Below, in pieces: positions 43,645 to 56,629 of a DNA stretch of 64,000 nucleotides. The position numbers and the translations under genes are program-made. Origin of the DNA: Microcebus murinus (taxonomy: Eukaryota; Chordata; Mammalia; Primates; Cheirogaleidae); contig NC_134108.1 of assembly GCF_040939455.1 (NCBI RefSeq), positions 18,195,501 through 18,259,500 of the forward strand. The letters run 5' to 3'. The notes under the pieces are model-generated. The model searched no databases. It had not been told where the DNA came from and saw only the letters and a program-made list of their open reading frames with translations. Numbering within the stretch: position 1 is the stretch's first letter; every line of letters starts with the position of its first letter.

Positions 43645-43905
43645 CTCAGGCAGGATTCACACCCCTGCAATACAGTGCTAGATCCATGCTCTTTCTAACC
43701 ACATTATCCTGTGTCTGACACTCTCCATGATCACAACCCTATGAGGTGCTGCAATCTGCCCGTTTTATGGAGAAGCAAAGTGAACTTTAGAAAGGCACAG
43801 TAACTTGCCCAAAGTCCAAAGCACAGAGGGAGTGGAGCCAGAATATGAACATGAGAATTTGGCTTCAGAGTGCAGGCTACAGAGCTCTCTGCTACGCTGC
43901 CACCT
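43645..43905 (-). mobile_element. MIR SINE, antisense
   Basis: CCGTTTTATGGAGAAGCAAA, AGTAACTTGCCCAAAGTCCA and GTGGAGCCAGAATATGAAC are the reversed MIR core and head. Confidence 0.78.
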
Positions 43906-45379
43906 GCAAACAGATCGCTCACATATTTACTATACAGTATTGAAAGGAGTATGTAAAGCAAAGCTTAGATTCGGTTGTGTCCCCTAATATTCAGTCTCTA
44001 CACTTGTTATGGAGGATTTGGATCCTGTAGATACAAAACTGGCTGACCCACCTCATTTTTCTAGGTAAACTTTAACTCAGAGTCTTTAATGGCCTTGGAA
44101 AAAAATTTCTGAATAGAAGTTATTTAAAAATGGGGGATAAGGAGATAAAATATTAGTTGAAAAACAATATCCATTTTGATAAGCTGCTTAAAGAAGTAGA
44201 AATAGCTTTCCTGACTGCAACAAAACACCTCATCGGGATGCAAACTAACTGCCTTTGGACAATGTTGCAATCATCTCCCGCATCAGATGTGGTGATACTG
44301 TTCCAGGTCCCCTTTCTGGACAGAGGCACTCACTCCCTTCCAGCCCCCCACCCCTCGCCACCAGAGGAAGCTGCCTCACCGGACCCAACGTGACCCCCTT
44401 GCCCTGAGAGTTACCTGCCTCACACTCCTGTGTGTCAGGAAGGGGATATAATTGGGACAACTCCGAAAGGTGATTCTGTCTCCGGAATTTCCCATATGGT
44501 CAGTGAAAACGTCTGATACAACAACACCGCAGTTTAGCTTCTCCTTCTGCCCAATCCTGCTTCCCTTATAGATATTATCACCGACAACACTTGCTAATAA
44601 ATGTAATGCATGCAGATCTCAGAGTGTCTGAGCCTGATAGTGCCAGAGTCTGGTTCCTGGGAACTAGCTTAGAAGAGTTCTAAGAGTATTAGGGATGATC
44701 CCAGGAAGCAGACTGTAAAATAGGATTTGGGAAGACTCTCCCTACCAAACAAGATGAAGTAACAAGGATTGAATTGACCTTTTTGAATGAAATAACTAAT
44801 AAACTGAATAGAGTATATGAAGACATTGACCAACGGGTAATGAAAGGCAGTAATCCCAGAGAGGTGGAAAAAAAGAAAAGTGAGCCTTTTAATTGTCCCA
44901 GCTTACTGCTAGTTCTTGGCATGGTGGTGGTGGTGGGGGACCCCAGGCAGGGCCTGATGGTGTCTCTGGGGAGATATCTGCAGAGACAGACCTGAGGCCC
45001 AGGGAGGGTGGGCAGGTAGAGCTCAGAAAGCAGAGTGCCAGGGAGGAGAAGCTACACAGAGCCGAGCATGGAGAAGACGGAGCTGCACAGAGAAGAGATC
45101 TTTAGAGCAGGCCGTTGGTACTCATCCAAGTGCTGACATTACCTGCATGTGAGGAAATTCTCTGAGGCCAGTGAAAGAACCACCTGAAAGGATTAGAAGA
45201 ACCGACTTCCAACGAAGGGTTGGGGGTGGTGCCTGTTCCCACCAGCCTGACTGAAAAACACCCATAATTCACAGAGTATGGGCAGAGTATGGGGTAGGGT
45301 ACTCAGATGAGTTTTGCACTAGGGAGTGGTAAAAAGTTCACTCTAGACTAAATGTTCCATTGGGCCCAACTAACAGACC

Positions 45380-46150
45380 TTTTTAAAAAGCAGGACCTAA
45401 AATTCTCAAACTTTTCCAAATAACTTAACAGCATCATAGAAAAAAAAAATCTTAAGAATATTTATAGGAATACAAAAATATCCAACACCTAACACGGTAA
45501 AATTCACAATGACTGGTATCCAATAAAAATTACCAGGTGTAAAAAGAAGCAGTAAAATATGTCCCATTAAAAGGAGGAAAAAAAAAAAAAACAATTGAAA
45601 ATAACCAAAAAAATGTGGATGATGGAATTAGGAGACAGGACGTTAAAGCATTTATTATAACTGAACTCCATATGTTTTAAGAAGCTAGAATAAAGAATGA
45701 ATATACTAAATCCATCTTAGGAACATCTAAAAGTGCAAATTACCATGTCTATATGGAAAAATACACTGTATGGCTTTAACAGCAATTAGATAGTGCAGAA
45801 GAACAGATTAGTCCATTTGAAGACATAGCAATAGAAACGATCCAAAGTGAAACACAGAGAAAAAAAGACTGTTGAAAAAATGAATAAAGCATCAGGATAC
45901 TATGGAACAACTTCACACTGTCTGATATGTGTGTAGTTGGAGTCCCTGAATGGCAGGGCTGAGGTAGGGGGTGGAGCAGTGAATATAGAAAAAATTATAT
46001 CGAAAAATAATGGTTGAAAATTTTTCAAATTTCATAGACCCCAGAAACTCAATAAACCCTAAGCCCAATAAACAAGATCAGTTACATCCAGGGACATCAT
46101 AATCAAATTGATTAAAACCACAGTTAAAGAGAACACCTTAAATTGGGTCA
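45380..46150 (+). mobile_element. Old L1M/HAL1-like fragment
   Basis: Shares diverged blocks in the same order with 28110-28400 (see that entry), is A-rich and has no coding potential. Probably a second copy of the same old LINE family. Confidence 0.5.
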
Positions 46151-46639
46151 GCTTTGGAGTTGACCAGCGTGTAATGAATCTCTCACTGATACAGGATTGC
46201 AATGCAACAATTAAACTTTGACCTGTGGTAAATTAAGACAGGATATTAGTGGAAGAGAATGCACCAACAGGTATAACATCTTAGGCCTATGAGAGGTTCC
46301 AGGTGATAGTAATTATAAGGACCAAGAAACTGGATGGCTGTTGTCATCTTAAAAATATGAGATTAGTTATAATAACTGTTCTCATGTCTTTATTAATTGT
46401 AACCTCTGTGTCATTTCTGGATCAGTTTTAGTTATTTATTTATTTTTCCTCCTAATTGGATGCATTTTCCTCATTTGCTACATGTTTATTAGCTACAAGA
46501 CATTGTGAATTTTACCTTGTTCATTGCTGGAGATATCTATTATGAATACAATTTTTTTTCCCCTTTTTTAACTTTACTAGTGTTTATCTGAAGGCTTAGT
46601 TTATCTGGATATTTAATTCTATGAAGTGCGGATTTCTAA

Positions 46640-47060
46640 AAAGATGACTAAGATTTGGTTTTTGTCCCTGAAGAACTCATAGTCTTGTGGGTTATGAACG
46701 CACAAGAAACTAGAATCGTTATTTACAAAATGATGCAGTGAATTCTATAGGGTAACTGTCAATCAAGTAACTGTGCCCCAAGTAAAAACATCCAAGTGGT
46801 CAGATAGCACATTATGACTGGACAGAAATCTCTAACTGAGATCAAGATATGTGGGCACAAGACAGATACAGGGTGAGAGGGTGGAAGTGACAATTCAGAT
46901 CTGCATCATGGAGCAGCCCTGGGTGACTTGCTGCAGCAAGAAATTCTGGATAGTGAGACGTGACATTTGGAGGGGCCTGGCAAGTGGGAAAAAGCAGGTC
47001 AAAGAACACCAGGATAAATGTCCACATTTTCTCACTTGGGTAAAGAAATATCACCAAATT
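46640..47060 (-). mobile_element. LINE L2, antisense
   Basis: TCCCTGAAGAACTCATAGTC, ATGATGCAGTGAATTCTATA and GAAGTGACAATTCAGATCTG follow the reversed L2 pattern. Diverged. Confidence 0.65.
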
Positions 47061-47084
47061 AAATTAAAAGACTCTATATAGGCA

Positions 47085-47305
47085 GGATAGTGTGAGTTTA
47101 TTTGCATTTAGACTTGGATTTCAGCCTAGCTCCATCATATTCTAGATTTATGATGTTAGGCAAGCTATTTAGGCTCTCTGAACCTCATGTTACACATCTA
47201 AAATATGGTTATAAGCTTCATTCTTCATCTGATTATTGTGATGATCGATCAATATGCGTATGTTAAACAAAAATGATGCAACACAAAACTTAGCACAACC
47301 ATTCT
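47085..47305 (+). mobile_element. MIR SINE
   Basis: GACTTGGATTTCAGCCTAGC, GATGTTAGGCAAGCTATTTA, CTCTCTGAACCTCATGTTA and AATATGGTTATAAGC follow MIR order. Confidence 0.85.
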
Positions 47306-47933
47306 CCCATGAGGCACCATTACTTGGTCTATATGAAGATTCTAAAATAACTTGGCAAAAATGGAAATAGCAAAGAAGCGACTAACACAATTTTGTGTTG
47401 TGATGATCTACAAGCATTTCAAAGAATTCCAAAAACTTTTGGGAGGATAAAAATTAATTTGAAGTATAATTTTAGAACATGAAACTTAAAAAGAAAAAAT
47501 AAAGTATCATGATTATAAGAAGACATGCTATATTGCATACCTTGTTAACATAGTTAGAAGCTATTCCCTCTTTTGACTTAATTGCTGGTAATTCTTTGCA
47601 TTTAAGAAGCTTATTCAGTTTTATACACAGTTATATCTCATTATCTTACGCATGCTATTTATACAAAATATTTAACATTTTAAAAATATATTCTAGGGTT
47701 TAAAAATGCTGACAAAATTAATCAGGAGTATGGAGCAGGAGAACACTTTTATTATAAAATTGTTAATTTTGAAAATAAAAAAGTATAAAGACAAGTAAAA
47801 AATCTCTCATTCCAACTTCTAGAAATAACCACTGATAACATTTTGATGTATAAAGTCTCCCCATCATATATATACAATCATTTTATAAAATTAAGATTTG
47901 ATCCTTTTCATTTAACTATGTTACTAATACATT

Positions 47934-48055
47934 TTTTTTTAAGACACAGAGTTTCACTATGTTGCCCAGGCTGGTCTCGAACTTCTGAACTCAAATGATC
48001 CTCCCCCTCAGCCTACCAAGAAGATGGGACTACAGGTGCACATCACCATGTTGCT
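47934..48055 (-). mobile_element. Alu monomer (FLAM-type), antisense
   Basis: T-run, then TTTCACTATGTTGCCCAGG, CTGGTCTCGAACT and GGGACTACAGGTGCA. A single arm, diverged. Confidence 0.85.
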
Positions 48056-48234
48056 AATATTTATCCAGGTCATTTAATGATTTTCCAGATCATCAATTTT
48101 AGTAGCTGTGTAGTAAGCCATCACATGCATGTACTTAACTATTGTCCTCTTGTTGGGCTTTTAGGTTATTTCCTATGTTTAACTAATGTGAATGGCAGGC
48201 TGATGAAATACAATTACATATTAATGAGACAGAT

Positions 48235-48345
48235 TAACGAGACCAGGGAATGGGAGGCCTGGACGCTGTTCCCAGCTCCGAGTGGTTTTGTATAAGTCTT
48301 TTCATGTCTCCAAGTTCTAGTCCCCTCATTTAGAAAATTGTCTGG
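48235..48345 (+). mobile_element. MIR SINE, partial
   Basis: GTATAAGTCTTTTCATGTCT, CCAAGTTCTAGTCCCCTCAT and TTAGAAAATTG resemble the MIR middle. Confidence 0.55.
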
Positions 48346-48839
48346 TGGACCATATGAAGTTCCAGATCTCTGGGAGCACTAACGAATAGACACCAGTACT
48401 TCCATGATTAAAGAAAACTTTAGTTGGGAGAGTCTTTAGTAGGGTACTGCAGAGGGGATCTCTGAACAACTGGAAGGTAGCATGAGGACTTATGTATGCA
48501 TGATGAGCTGTTTGCAGAACTCAAACAGCAAGAAGTGGCAGAGGCCTGGAAAAAGAAGTGGAAAGGCATCAAAGTACCTCTGATTCTGCCAGCCCACCTC
48601 CTTTGAGAGCTAAGAAGGACTGACAGCCGATCCTGTCATCCCTCTGGATTCCAGGCATGTGTTGGTCATTCAAAGGATGAGGCTTACAAATGTGATTGGG
48701 CATTTTACACTGTTGGCATTTATGCTATTTTCAGCTTCACAAGTTTTTTAAGAAAAAAAAATTAAAAATTAACATTAATTTAAAGGCAACTCATTTAAAA
48801 CAAGTTTGCTTTATCAAGGAGTAATTTGAAAAGAAAACA

Positions 48840-49990
48840 AGGCTAAAGTTAAAGGCTAGAAGAGGAAGAAGAGCATTGGATAATGAGAGGTTTTTCAATA
48901 ACCATGTATTTATAGAACATCTGCTATTTAAAGGTCTAGTTCCAGAGAATGGAGAGTTATAGGAAGGGTAAAAAACAGACAAAAATTTAGCCCTTGTGAA
49001 CTTACATTCTAGTAGAGGGAGACAGATATAACACAAAATCAATATATTATGTTGTTATAGTACTTCAAATGGTGATAACTGCTAAGCATAAAAAAGGAAG
49101 TAGGGACAAGGAAACAAGAAATGAGGAGGACACTGGGGAGGAAATTGCTGTTTTGCATCAAGGGCACAGAAACGGCCACTCTGATGATGTGACATTTGAG
49201 GAAAGACCTGAAGTGTGTAAGAAAGCAGGCCACCCAGACCTCTGGGGGTCAGAGCATTCTAGGCAAGGCCAGTAGCAAGTGAAGCTTTTGAGGTCAAAGA
49301 GGATATGTGGTGTTTTCCATGCCTCCATGAGTAGAACAAACAGAGCAAGGAGAAAAGTAGTAAAAGATGAATTTAGAAGGGTGGCAGGTCCTACAGGCCC
49401 CTATCAGGAACATGGCATTTATTCTCAATCAGATCAAAGCAATTAGAGGATTTGGGGCAAAGAAGTGTCATGATCTGCCTTAGGCTTTAAAATGATCTTT
49501 TTGGACGCTTCATTCGAAATAGACATAGGTGGGTACCCAGGGTAAGTAGGGCAAAAGCTAGGGAAATCAAGTTCAAATGCTACTATATTTGTAATTCAGA
49601 GAACTAAATGTTGGCTACACTTGGATAAAAGTATAGGAGAATAAGAACTGGTCTGATTCTTGGTTTATTTTGAAGGTATAGCCAGCTGGTAGAATTTGCT
49701 GATATATTGGATATGGGGTGTGAAATAAAAGAGGAATCGAAGTGACAGCGAGATTTTGGTCTGAGCAACTGAAAGACTGGAACTGAGATCTACTGAAATG
49801 AGAAAGACTTTGAGAGTGTAGGCTTTGACAGAAAATGAGGAGCTTAGATTCAAACATGTTAGTTTTGAGATGCCAGTTAGAAAACCAAGGAGAGATCTCA
49901 TGGAGGTAGTTGGATGTATGAGTCTGGATTTCAGGGGATGGATGGGTTTGGGCTGTGGATGGAAATATGGAGATCATCATCATAAATTAA
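48840..49990 (-). mobile_element. LINE L2, antisense
   Basis: The plus strand reads as L2 reversed: ATTCTAGTAGAGGGAGACAG, GGTGATAACTGCTAAGCA, TGACATTTGAGGAAAGACCT, GTCATGATCTGCCTTAGG. The minus frame at 49983-49615 contains FSNWHLKTNMFESKLLIF, an L2 ORF2 remnant (parental pattern WMSNRHLKLNMSKTELLIF). The 122-codon frame is therefore a transposon relic. Confidence 0.88.
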
Positions 49991-50324
49991 ATTCCCTAAG
50001 TAACCTCACTTATCCCATAAAATATACTTTTAATTTTGCAAGAACCTTAAAAAACTCAAGTCAGAAAATTATTAATAAGGATTTATGCTCATTCTCCATG
50101 CAAGTAAAGCCCCTTTGATTGTTATTTTTAAATCAATACATGTTGCTTACATGAAATTCCACTTTAGAACAATGTCTTTTATTGCTTTAGATGATTACTC
50201 TAGCTTATTAAAAAACATTGCTCTAATATTCTCCCTCTACACAGAGCAACTGTCAACTTAAATAAAACTTGTGCTAGAAAGGAGGAAGGTTTCACAAGCA
50301 ATTATTGGATTTTAGACTTATGAC

Positions 50325-50415
50325 CTTATTTAATCTAGGACCTCATTATAGAGAAAGAGAAAACAAAATAGAAGTTCAAAAGGTAAAGTGACCTGCCCAA
50401 AGTCATGCAACTAGT
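50325..50415 (-). mobile_element. MIR core, antisense
   Basis: TAAAGTGACCTGCCCAAAGT followed by CATGCAACTAGTG is the reversed MIR core; adjacent to an L2. Confidence 0.6.
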
Positions 50416-51165
50416 GTATTTATTAATTACTTAATACAACAAATACTGAGTCCTATGTTCTGGGTGGTGTTCTAAATGTTAGAGATAAAGCAGTTAATAA
50501 AGACTGTCACATGGAATTTATAAGCCCTTTAAAAGGGGCACGTAGAAAACAAAAAAACATGCAAATGTACAGTACGACAAATAATTGGTGTCACAAAGAA
50601 AAATCAATCAGGATAGAGATAGGGTGATAATTTATTGTCCAAATTGAGACCTTTTATAGAATAAAAGAACTGAAAACTAGATGGGATGTCAGGTCAGCAT
50701 GCATAAGCTGGGACATCCTAGACAAACTTAGATGTAAGGTCACCTAGATAAGTTGGATGGTGGGAAGAGGGCATTGAGGGGATCAATTGGGTATATGTCA
50801 TATAAAGTGATCAGGAATAAATAATATAGTGATATCTGAGGAGACACCTGAAGACAGTGAAGGAAGGAGACATGCATATATTTGGAGTAGACCCTTACAG
50901 ACAAAGAAGACAATGATCAAGTCTCTTTGGGAGGAGGCATTTGCAGAAACAGCAAGGATGTCAGTACAGTTGCCAGAGAGGGAGCAAAGGGGAAACTGGT
51001 AAGAGATGAAGAAGGATGACATGAGATTTTTTAAGCTATAAAAATGGTTTGGGTGTTTTTTTATAAGTAATAGAAGAAGCCATTTGTTGGTTATGAAACA
51101 AGGAATGGCATTATCTAAGTTTTGTTAGAAGAATAATCTGGTTTAATGTTGACAATAGATTGAGG
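50395..51165 (-). mobile_element. LINE L2, antisense
   Basis: TTGTTCTGGG-like tail, GTTAGAGATAAAGCAGTTAA, CATTTGCAGAAACAGCAAGG, GAATGGCATTATCTAAG and AAGAATAATCTGG: reversed L2 order from 3' tail into ORF2. Confidence 0.75.
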
Positions 51166-51179
51166 TGGGAATGGGGGAT

Positions 51180-52235
51180 TAAAAACAATACCATTTACAA
51201 TACCAGCAAAAGAAAACAAAACAAGAAAACCTTAGTAATAAAACTAACAAAATAGGCATAAAACTTTGTATCTGAAAATTTTATTTAATAAAATTAAAGA
51301 AGACCTAAAAAATGGAATATGTCATATTCATAGGTTAAAGGACTAAATATTGTAAAAACACTGATTTTCCCCAAATTCTATAGATTTAAGTTCATTTCCA
51401 ATCAAAATTCAAGCAGGTAAATTTTTTTGGTAGAAATTGACAAGCTGATACTAATATTTATATAGAAATGCCAATAAACTGGACTTTTTTTAGTTTTTAA
51501 ATTAAACAAATTTGAAATATTTGTATTATTTTAAGAATTACTAAAAAGCTATAACAATTGTTAGTATGGAATAGAAAAATAGATCAATTAGCCAACATAG
51601 AAAATCCAGAAATAAATATACAGATAATGAGATATGATAAAATTATTTTTATAAAAGTACCAATGAAATTTAATGTGTACAGAGAGTATATATGTGTTTT
51701 TCCATATATAGTACCAGAGTAACTGGATATCTGCATGGGAAAAAGTATAACTTGACCAATACCTCACTTCATGTACAAAAATTGACTCAAAATGGATTGT
51801 AGATTCAAACATAAAAATTCAATCTAAAATGCTCCCAGAAGAAAATACACATAAGACAATATCTTCATGAACTTGGGGTATTTAAAGATTTCTTAGAACA
51901 CAAAAATCACTAACATAATAAAACATTTGGGAAGTTGAACATCACTAAAATTGAAATCTTTTTTTCAAAAATAGTCATCATTAAGAAAATGACAAGGCAA
52001 ACCTCAATATACTTACACAACAAAGGATTTGTATTTAGAATATATAAGGAGTTTCTAAAATTCAGTAATAAAAAACAATCTAATCAAAACTGGGCACAAA
52101 ATTTGGACGTTCACAAAATGAGATATAAGAATGGCCAATAAGCACAGCCATCACTATAGTATAAATGAAAACCCAATGAGATACACAACAGAAGAACTAC
52201 AATGCTACAATTAAAAATTAAACTAGTAATAATAT
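51180..52235 (+). mobile_element. L1M ORF2 3' part, left portion
   Basis: Recognisable degenerate ORF2 phrases: CATATTCATAGGTTAAAGGA, TTCCAATCAAAATTC, GACTCAAAATGGATTGTAGA, CAAAGGATTTGTATTTAGAA and ATGGCCAATAAGCAC. It stops near AGAACTACAATGCTACAATT and the L1 text resumes at about 53395, so an insertion separates the two halves. Confidence 0.85.
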
Positions 52236-52239
52236 GCTG

Positions 52240-52860
52240 GATTATTCTATGGGAACCTGGTTAAACAGAGAACCACATTTCCCAGAATTTCTCTTTCTGC
52301 TTTAGATTTGGGCAAGAGAGGAACTTGGTTAAGAGTTAAAGCACAAAAGTGAAGCAGTGACCATTACTCTGAACAGTTTGTCAGTGTCAGCTGGGGCAGC
52401 AGACAGGTGCAAATATGTCCTTGGATTATGCCACGTTATTTTGCCACATGTCTCACTCATCTTCGGGGCTAGTGACACTGATGACCAGCAGCAGATGCAG
52501 TTCTACCACTGGATGCTTGGCTGTGGACCCACAAAGGTGATAGCTCCACGGTGGCAACAGCTTCCTATAGACCTCTCCATGAAGTTCCAGGTTTTGGCCA
52601 CTGTAGTAGCTAGATATGCTTGGTCGCTCAGATTCCCCTGAAGGCTCTGACTTGTCTACCTGCACCAGTACTTTAGGTAAACTCATTAGTGACTCTCTGG
52701 TCCTCCAATGACCCTCACATTTATTCCATCTACTCTCACTTTTATGTAAGATCTAATTTCTACAATAGATCCTTTATTCTCACAACACTCATGTTAGCTC
52801 TGCTTCACTGAAGGAGACTTGATTATAGTTGCTGGCACTTGATGTGCACTTGTATCTAAT
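52240..52860 (+). mobile_element. Unclassified old LTR-like element inside L1M
   Basis: This sequence interrupts the L1M text. It includes CACATTTCCCAGAATTTCTC and later TAGTGACTCTCTGGTCCTCC, a style seen in old mammalian LTRs or DNA elements. Family not identified. Confidence 0.35.
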
Positions 52861-52984
52861 TTAGGTATCTAGATCTTTGAATTTGATGCCATCGTTGATA
52901 AGAAACTTTTTGGGGCTCTGGAATAAAGGTGATTATATTTTTCATGTGAGAATAATAAAACAATTTGTAATCAAAGGGAAGATT

Positions 52985-53385
52985 GCAAAAAAGCATCAAA
53001 TATTAATACTTCCTATCTCTGTGTCAATGCTCCTTCCCAATGTGACTTTTCACCTTCTCCCATTAAAGGTGGAATCTGTTTCTCTACCTCCTAAATATGC
53101 TCTTTAGCCATGTGACTTTCTTTGGCTACTGAGACATTAGCAAACATGACCTAAACAGAGATTTGAGAAGTGAAGGCTTGCCTTCTCTTGCTGATTTTGT
53201 AACCTAGCTACCCCATGAAAGAATCCTGCTAGCTTCCAAAACACACAAGACCAAGGCATGCCCATCATCTCAGTTAACAAAGAGGTAGCCATCAAATATA
53301 CAAGTGAGACTATCTTTGGCCATCCAGCTCCAATGAACTGCTCAGATAAGTGTTATTTTATAGCAGAGATTTGTTATGAAACAAA
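52985..53385 (+). mobile_element. MaLR/MLT1-like LTR remnant inside L1M
   Basis: Phrases such as TTAGCCATGTGACTTTCTTT, CTTGCTGATTTTG and CTTTGGCCATCCAGCTC resemble MLT1-class LTRs (GGCCATCCAGCC). Diverged; exact subfamily not assigned. Lies within the interrupted L1M. Confidence 0.5.
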
Positions 53386-53394
53386 AACTAACAA

Positions 53395-53725
53395 ACAAAC
53401 AGAAATAACAAATATTAGAGAGGATGCCAAGCAACTGCAACTCTTAGTCATTAATGATGGGAAATGACCTTGGAAAAGTGTTTAGTAGTTTCTTATAAAG
53501 TTAAGCACATGCCTACCTTAAGATCCAACAATTTTGGTCTTAGGTATTTACCTGAGAGAAATGATAATATATGTTCACACAAAGATTTGTACAAGAAAGT
53601 TCGAAGCAGCTTTATTCATGATAGCAAAAATTGGAACTAACCCAAAATATCCATCAACAGGAGAATAAACAAATTATGATATATTCAATAATATTATTCA
53701 GGAAGAAAAGGAATGAACTACAGAT
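53395..53725 (+). mobile_element. L1M ORF2 3' part, right portion
   Basis: Continues the L1 order after the interruption: GAGAGGATGCCAAGCAACTG, AGATCCAACAATTTTGG, CATGATAGCAAAAATTGGAA and AATATTATTCAGG. Together with 51180-52235 it represents one old insertion split by 52240-53390. Confidence 0.82.
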
Positions 53726-53743
53726 ACACACTTCCCAGCCTCC

Positions 53744-53825
53744 ATAACTGTGAGAAATAAATAAATGTCTGTTGTATAAGCCACCCGGTCTATGGTATTT
53801 TGTTATCTTGAGCTGACTAATCCAC
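53744..53825 (+). mobile_element. 3' end of a MaLR-type LTR
   Basis: CCATAACTGTGAGAAATAAA, GTATAAGCCACCCGGTC and GGTATTTTGTTAT are the usual 3' end of MaLR LTRs including the AATAAA. The 5' part is missing. Confidence 0.7.
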
Positions 53826-56629
53826 CCACCAAATTTCTTGTCAATAAAGAAAGCTATGGATTTCAGGAAAATTGTTTTAGGGAAAAATATTTTCTCTGTC
53901 TTTCATGTCTTCAATGTTTATCTAATGATATATCAGTTATATGACAAATGATTCCACAGGCGTATTCAGATTATAAGAAATCCACATTCTGTGCTTTTCT
54001 TTATTGGTGGTTATTTACTTATTTCTGTAAGATAAAAATTAAAAAGCACAACTTTACCAACTATATTTGTTCCTTCATGACAGCCTTTTTTTCCATTTAC
54101 TTATGTGAAATTCAAGTCAGAGATGCCAGAATTTCTTTCAGATCATAAAGCAAGATCTCTCTACCACTAGGTCATGTTTCCCTCCCCAGTCATTGGCTAC
54201 ATCCTACACAGAGCATTAAATGTGAACCTGAGCGACCTCTTCCATTGTTTATTCTCAATTTCTAGCCTCTTCATGGTAAAATTATAACTGAGTGGGAAGC
54301 AATTTCTGTTGAGTTCAAGAATCTGTTGAAGTCTTTCAAGTAACTTGCCCATAGCAACAGAAAGAAGCCACATGTAATAGTTGCAGTTTAACACTAAGCT
54401 CTGCAAATTGCTCAAAAATAACTTTTTTTTTTTTTTGTAAAGATGAGTGGTTCAGTCTCAGAGCAGGTATATTCCTGTATGAGCAGACTTTATTGTTCAC
54501 ATATTGCGAAAGTCTATTTCATATCCTACTTGAAGAAGATGCTTTTAGAATATTTTTAGAAGTAGATTGTTGGCCTTAAGTAAATGTTTATTCCTAATAT
54601 TTTCTGAATTCCAATTTCGCATTATTACTTAAGAAATATTTTACCAGAGCTATGGACCTGGAAGTGGAACAATGAAGAATATTTTTCAAGATAACAAAAT
54701 CATTTATTAATTTTCATCTGCATTTCAGTTACATTGGTTCTTCATCAATATTGGAGTTTTCCCTGAGTTGAATGATCAAATGATGTTATGATAAATACCA
54801 TGTGAGAAATATCTGTACTCTTAGGCATATTAGCTTGGTTACTTCATCAGCAGGCTCCAGCAAACTGTTAATAATTACATCCTCTGCAATCAGAGATTAT
54901 TAACATAATTACATTACTTAATAACTAAGGATTTTTTTTTATCTTGATTCAGATTCCCTTTTTACATGTAATACCTTCTATTCTACCTTGCTTAAACATC
55001 ACCTATATGTTCAGAACTGGAAGTTCTACAATGTCTTTTACATCACATGGTTTGTCTTTGACTATAGAGAAGTGATTAAAATGGCTCCCTACTTTTCTGC
55101 TTCCGGCCACTAAATATGACTTTACTCAGCACGATAATTACTTACTGAACGTAAAAATAAAGAGCATTAACAAAATGCTAACCCTCTCACAGTCTCTAGT
55201 ATTTTTGTTTTATTGTCAATGACAATTTCATATCACTTTTCTTAAAAGTTTTTCATTCTCTAAGTGTATCTTTGGTCTTATCACTCTGTTGATTTCTGTG
55301 TGAGACCCAGAAATCTCTCTGCTTATAAGTAAAACAGAAGCATTACACAACGAGCCATGCTGTCAAACTTACTGTTCCTGCATGTTCAAATGCCTGAAAT
55401 ACAAGACTCAGAGTAGTACACTTAATATTACTTTTTTAAAAGATTTGCACGGCAAAATGGAATTCAGGAAAAAAAAAAAAACAAAACTCTTTTTACAGTA
55501 GTGTTTTCTAAAAGGAATTTTTACTATAATTCATAACCTGAGGAAAATCTAGAAATTATATTCTTCAACTACTGAAAATGGTTGGAAGTCTCCAGTAATG
55601 TTTTTGGATTATCTTTTAAATTAAGTTAGTTTCCATAGACTCAAAACTATATAATTGTCTTGTTAAAACATTCTAGTTAAGTCTTTAGTTTAGAAGTTTA
55701 AAGAAAAAATGTGTTTTGAATACTTCATTTTTCTCATTATTTGGCTTCTTTATGATGTCTGGTCTGAAGACTATCACAGACATTGGTTTATATGATTTTC
55801 GAGTTTTTGTCACTTTGATCCCATAGGGAATAAAATTAATGCTTTCATTTTAATTTATGTAAGATTTGAAAAATTCCCCAAAAGGATTTTTTTAAGGACC
55901 TTTGTTCCAAATTGAATCAAACAACTAACATTTAAATGCAGCTATTAAAGAATAATTGATTAATGTTATGAATACTACTTAGTTCATTAAACAATTCTAC
56001 AATTATTAGAAGTCTGTATTTGAGAAATCTCCTCTACTCTTAACAGCAATATTCTTCGGTTCAGATAGACAAATCATGAAACAAAATAGGCTTTATTTGG
56101 CATCAGGTTTATCTAGCTTAGGAAAGACTATGGACAGGCAGCAACACAGACTGCTTACAAAGGCACGTCAATGGTCTTGTAATTCCCAGGTACAGTTTTC
56201 AAGACCTGAGTCACTCAGCACTCATAAGATGCTAAGAGAGGAGGCTGAGTGAGTGAGTTAGCACCACCATCTTGTCTCAGAAAGCCCTCAGTCTTGATTC
56301 CCACCTGGTCATGTGGCCTCACCAATGTTGTTTACTACAGTCCATGCTTCAATGCAGCTGCTGGTTGCTCTTTACTCTGTGAAGAATATTGACAAGGAAA
56401 TACAGCTGCTAGGTTTAGTGCACGGTCTTCAGTCTGATTTTGATTTGTTTTAGAGGCACACTTCTAAACAATTTCCTGAGTTAGTGTTTCAGGAGTATTA
56501 ACCGAGGGTAAAATCATCAAGTGTCACCACCCACGCTGGAAAAAAAAAAGGCTACTGAATCAGTTGATCAATTGGTAAATCTTTCCTTCCAATAATCTAT
56601 TCAGTCACATCAAAGTTTTATAAACTTTT

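Noticed and set aside
49615..49983. 122-codon minus-strand frame
   Set aside because: It is an L2 ORF2 remnant, not a host gene.
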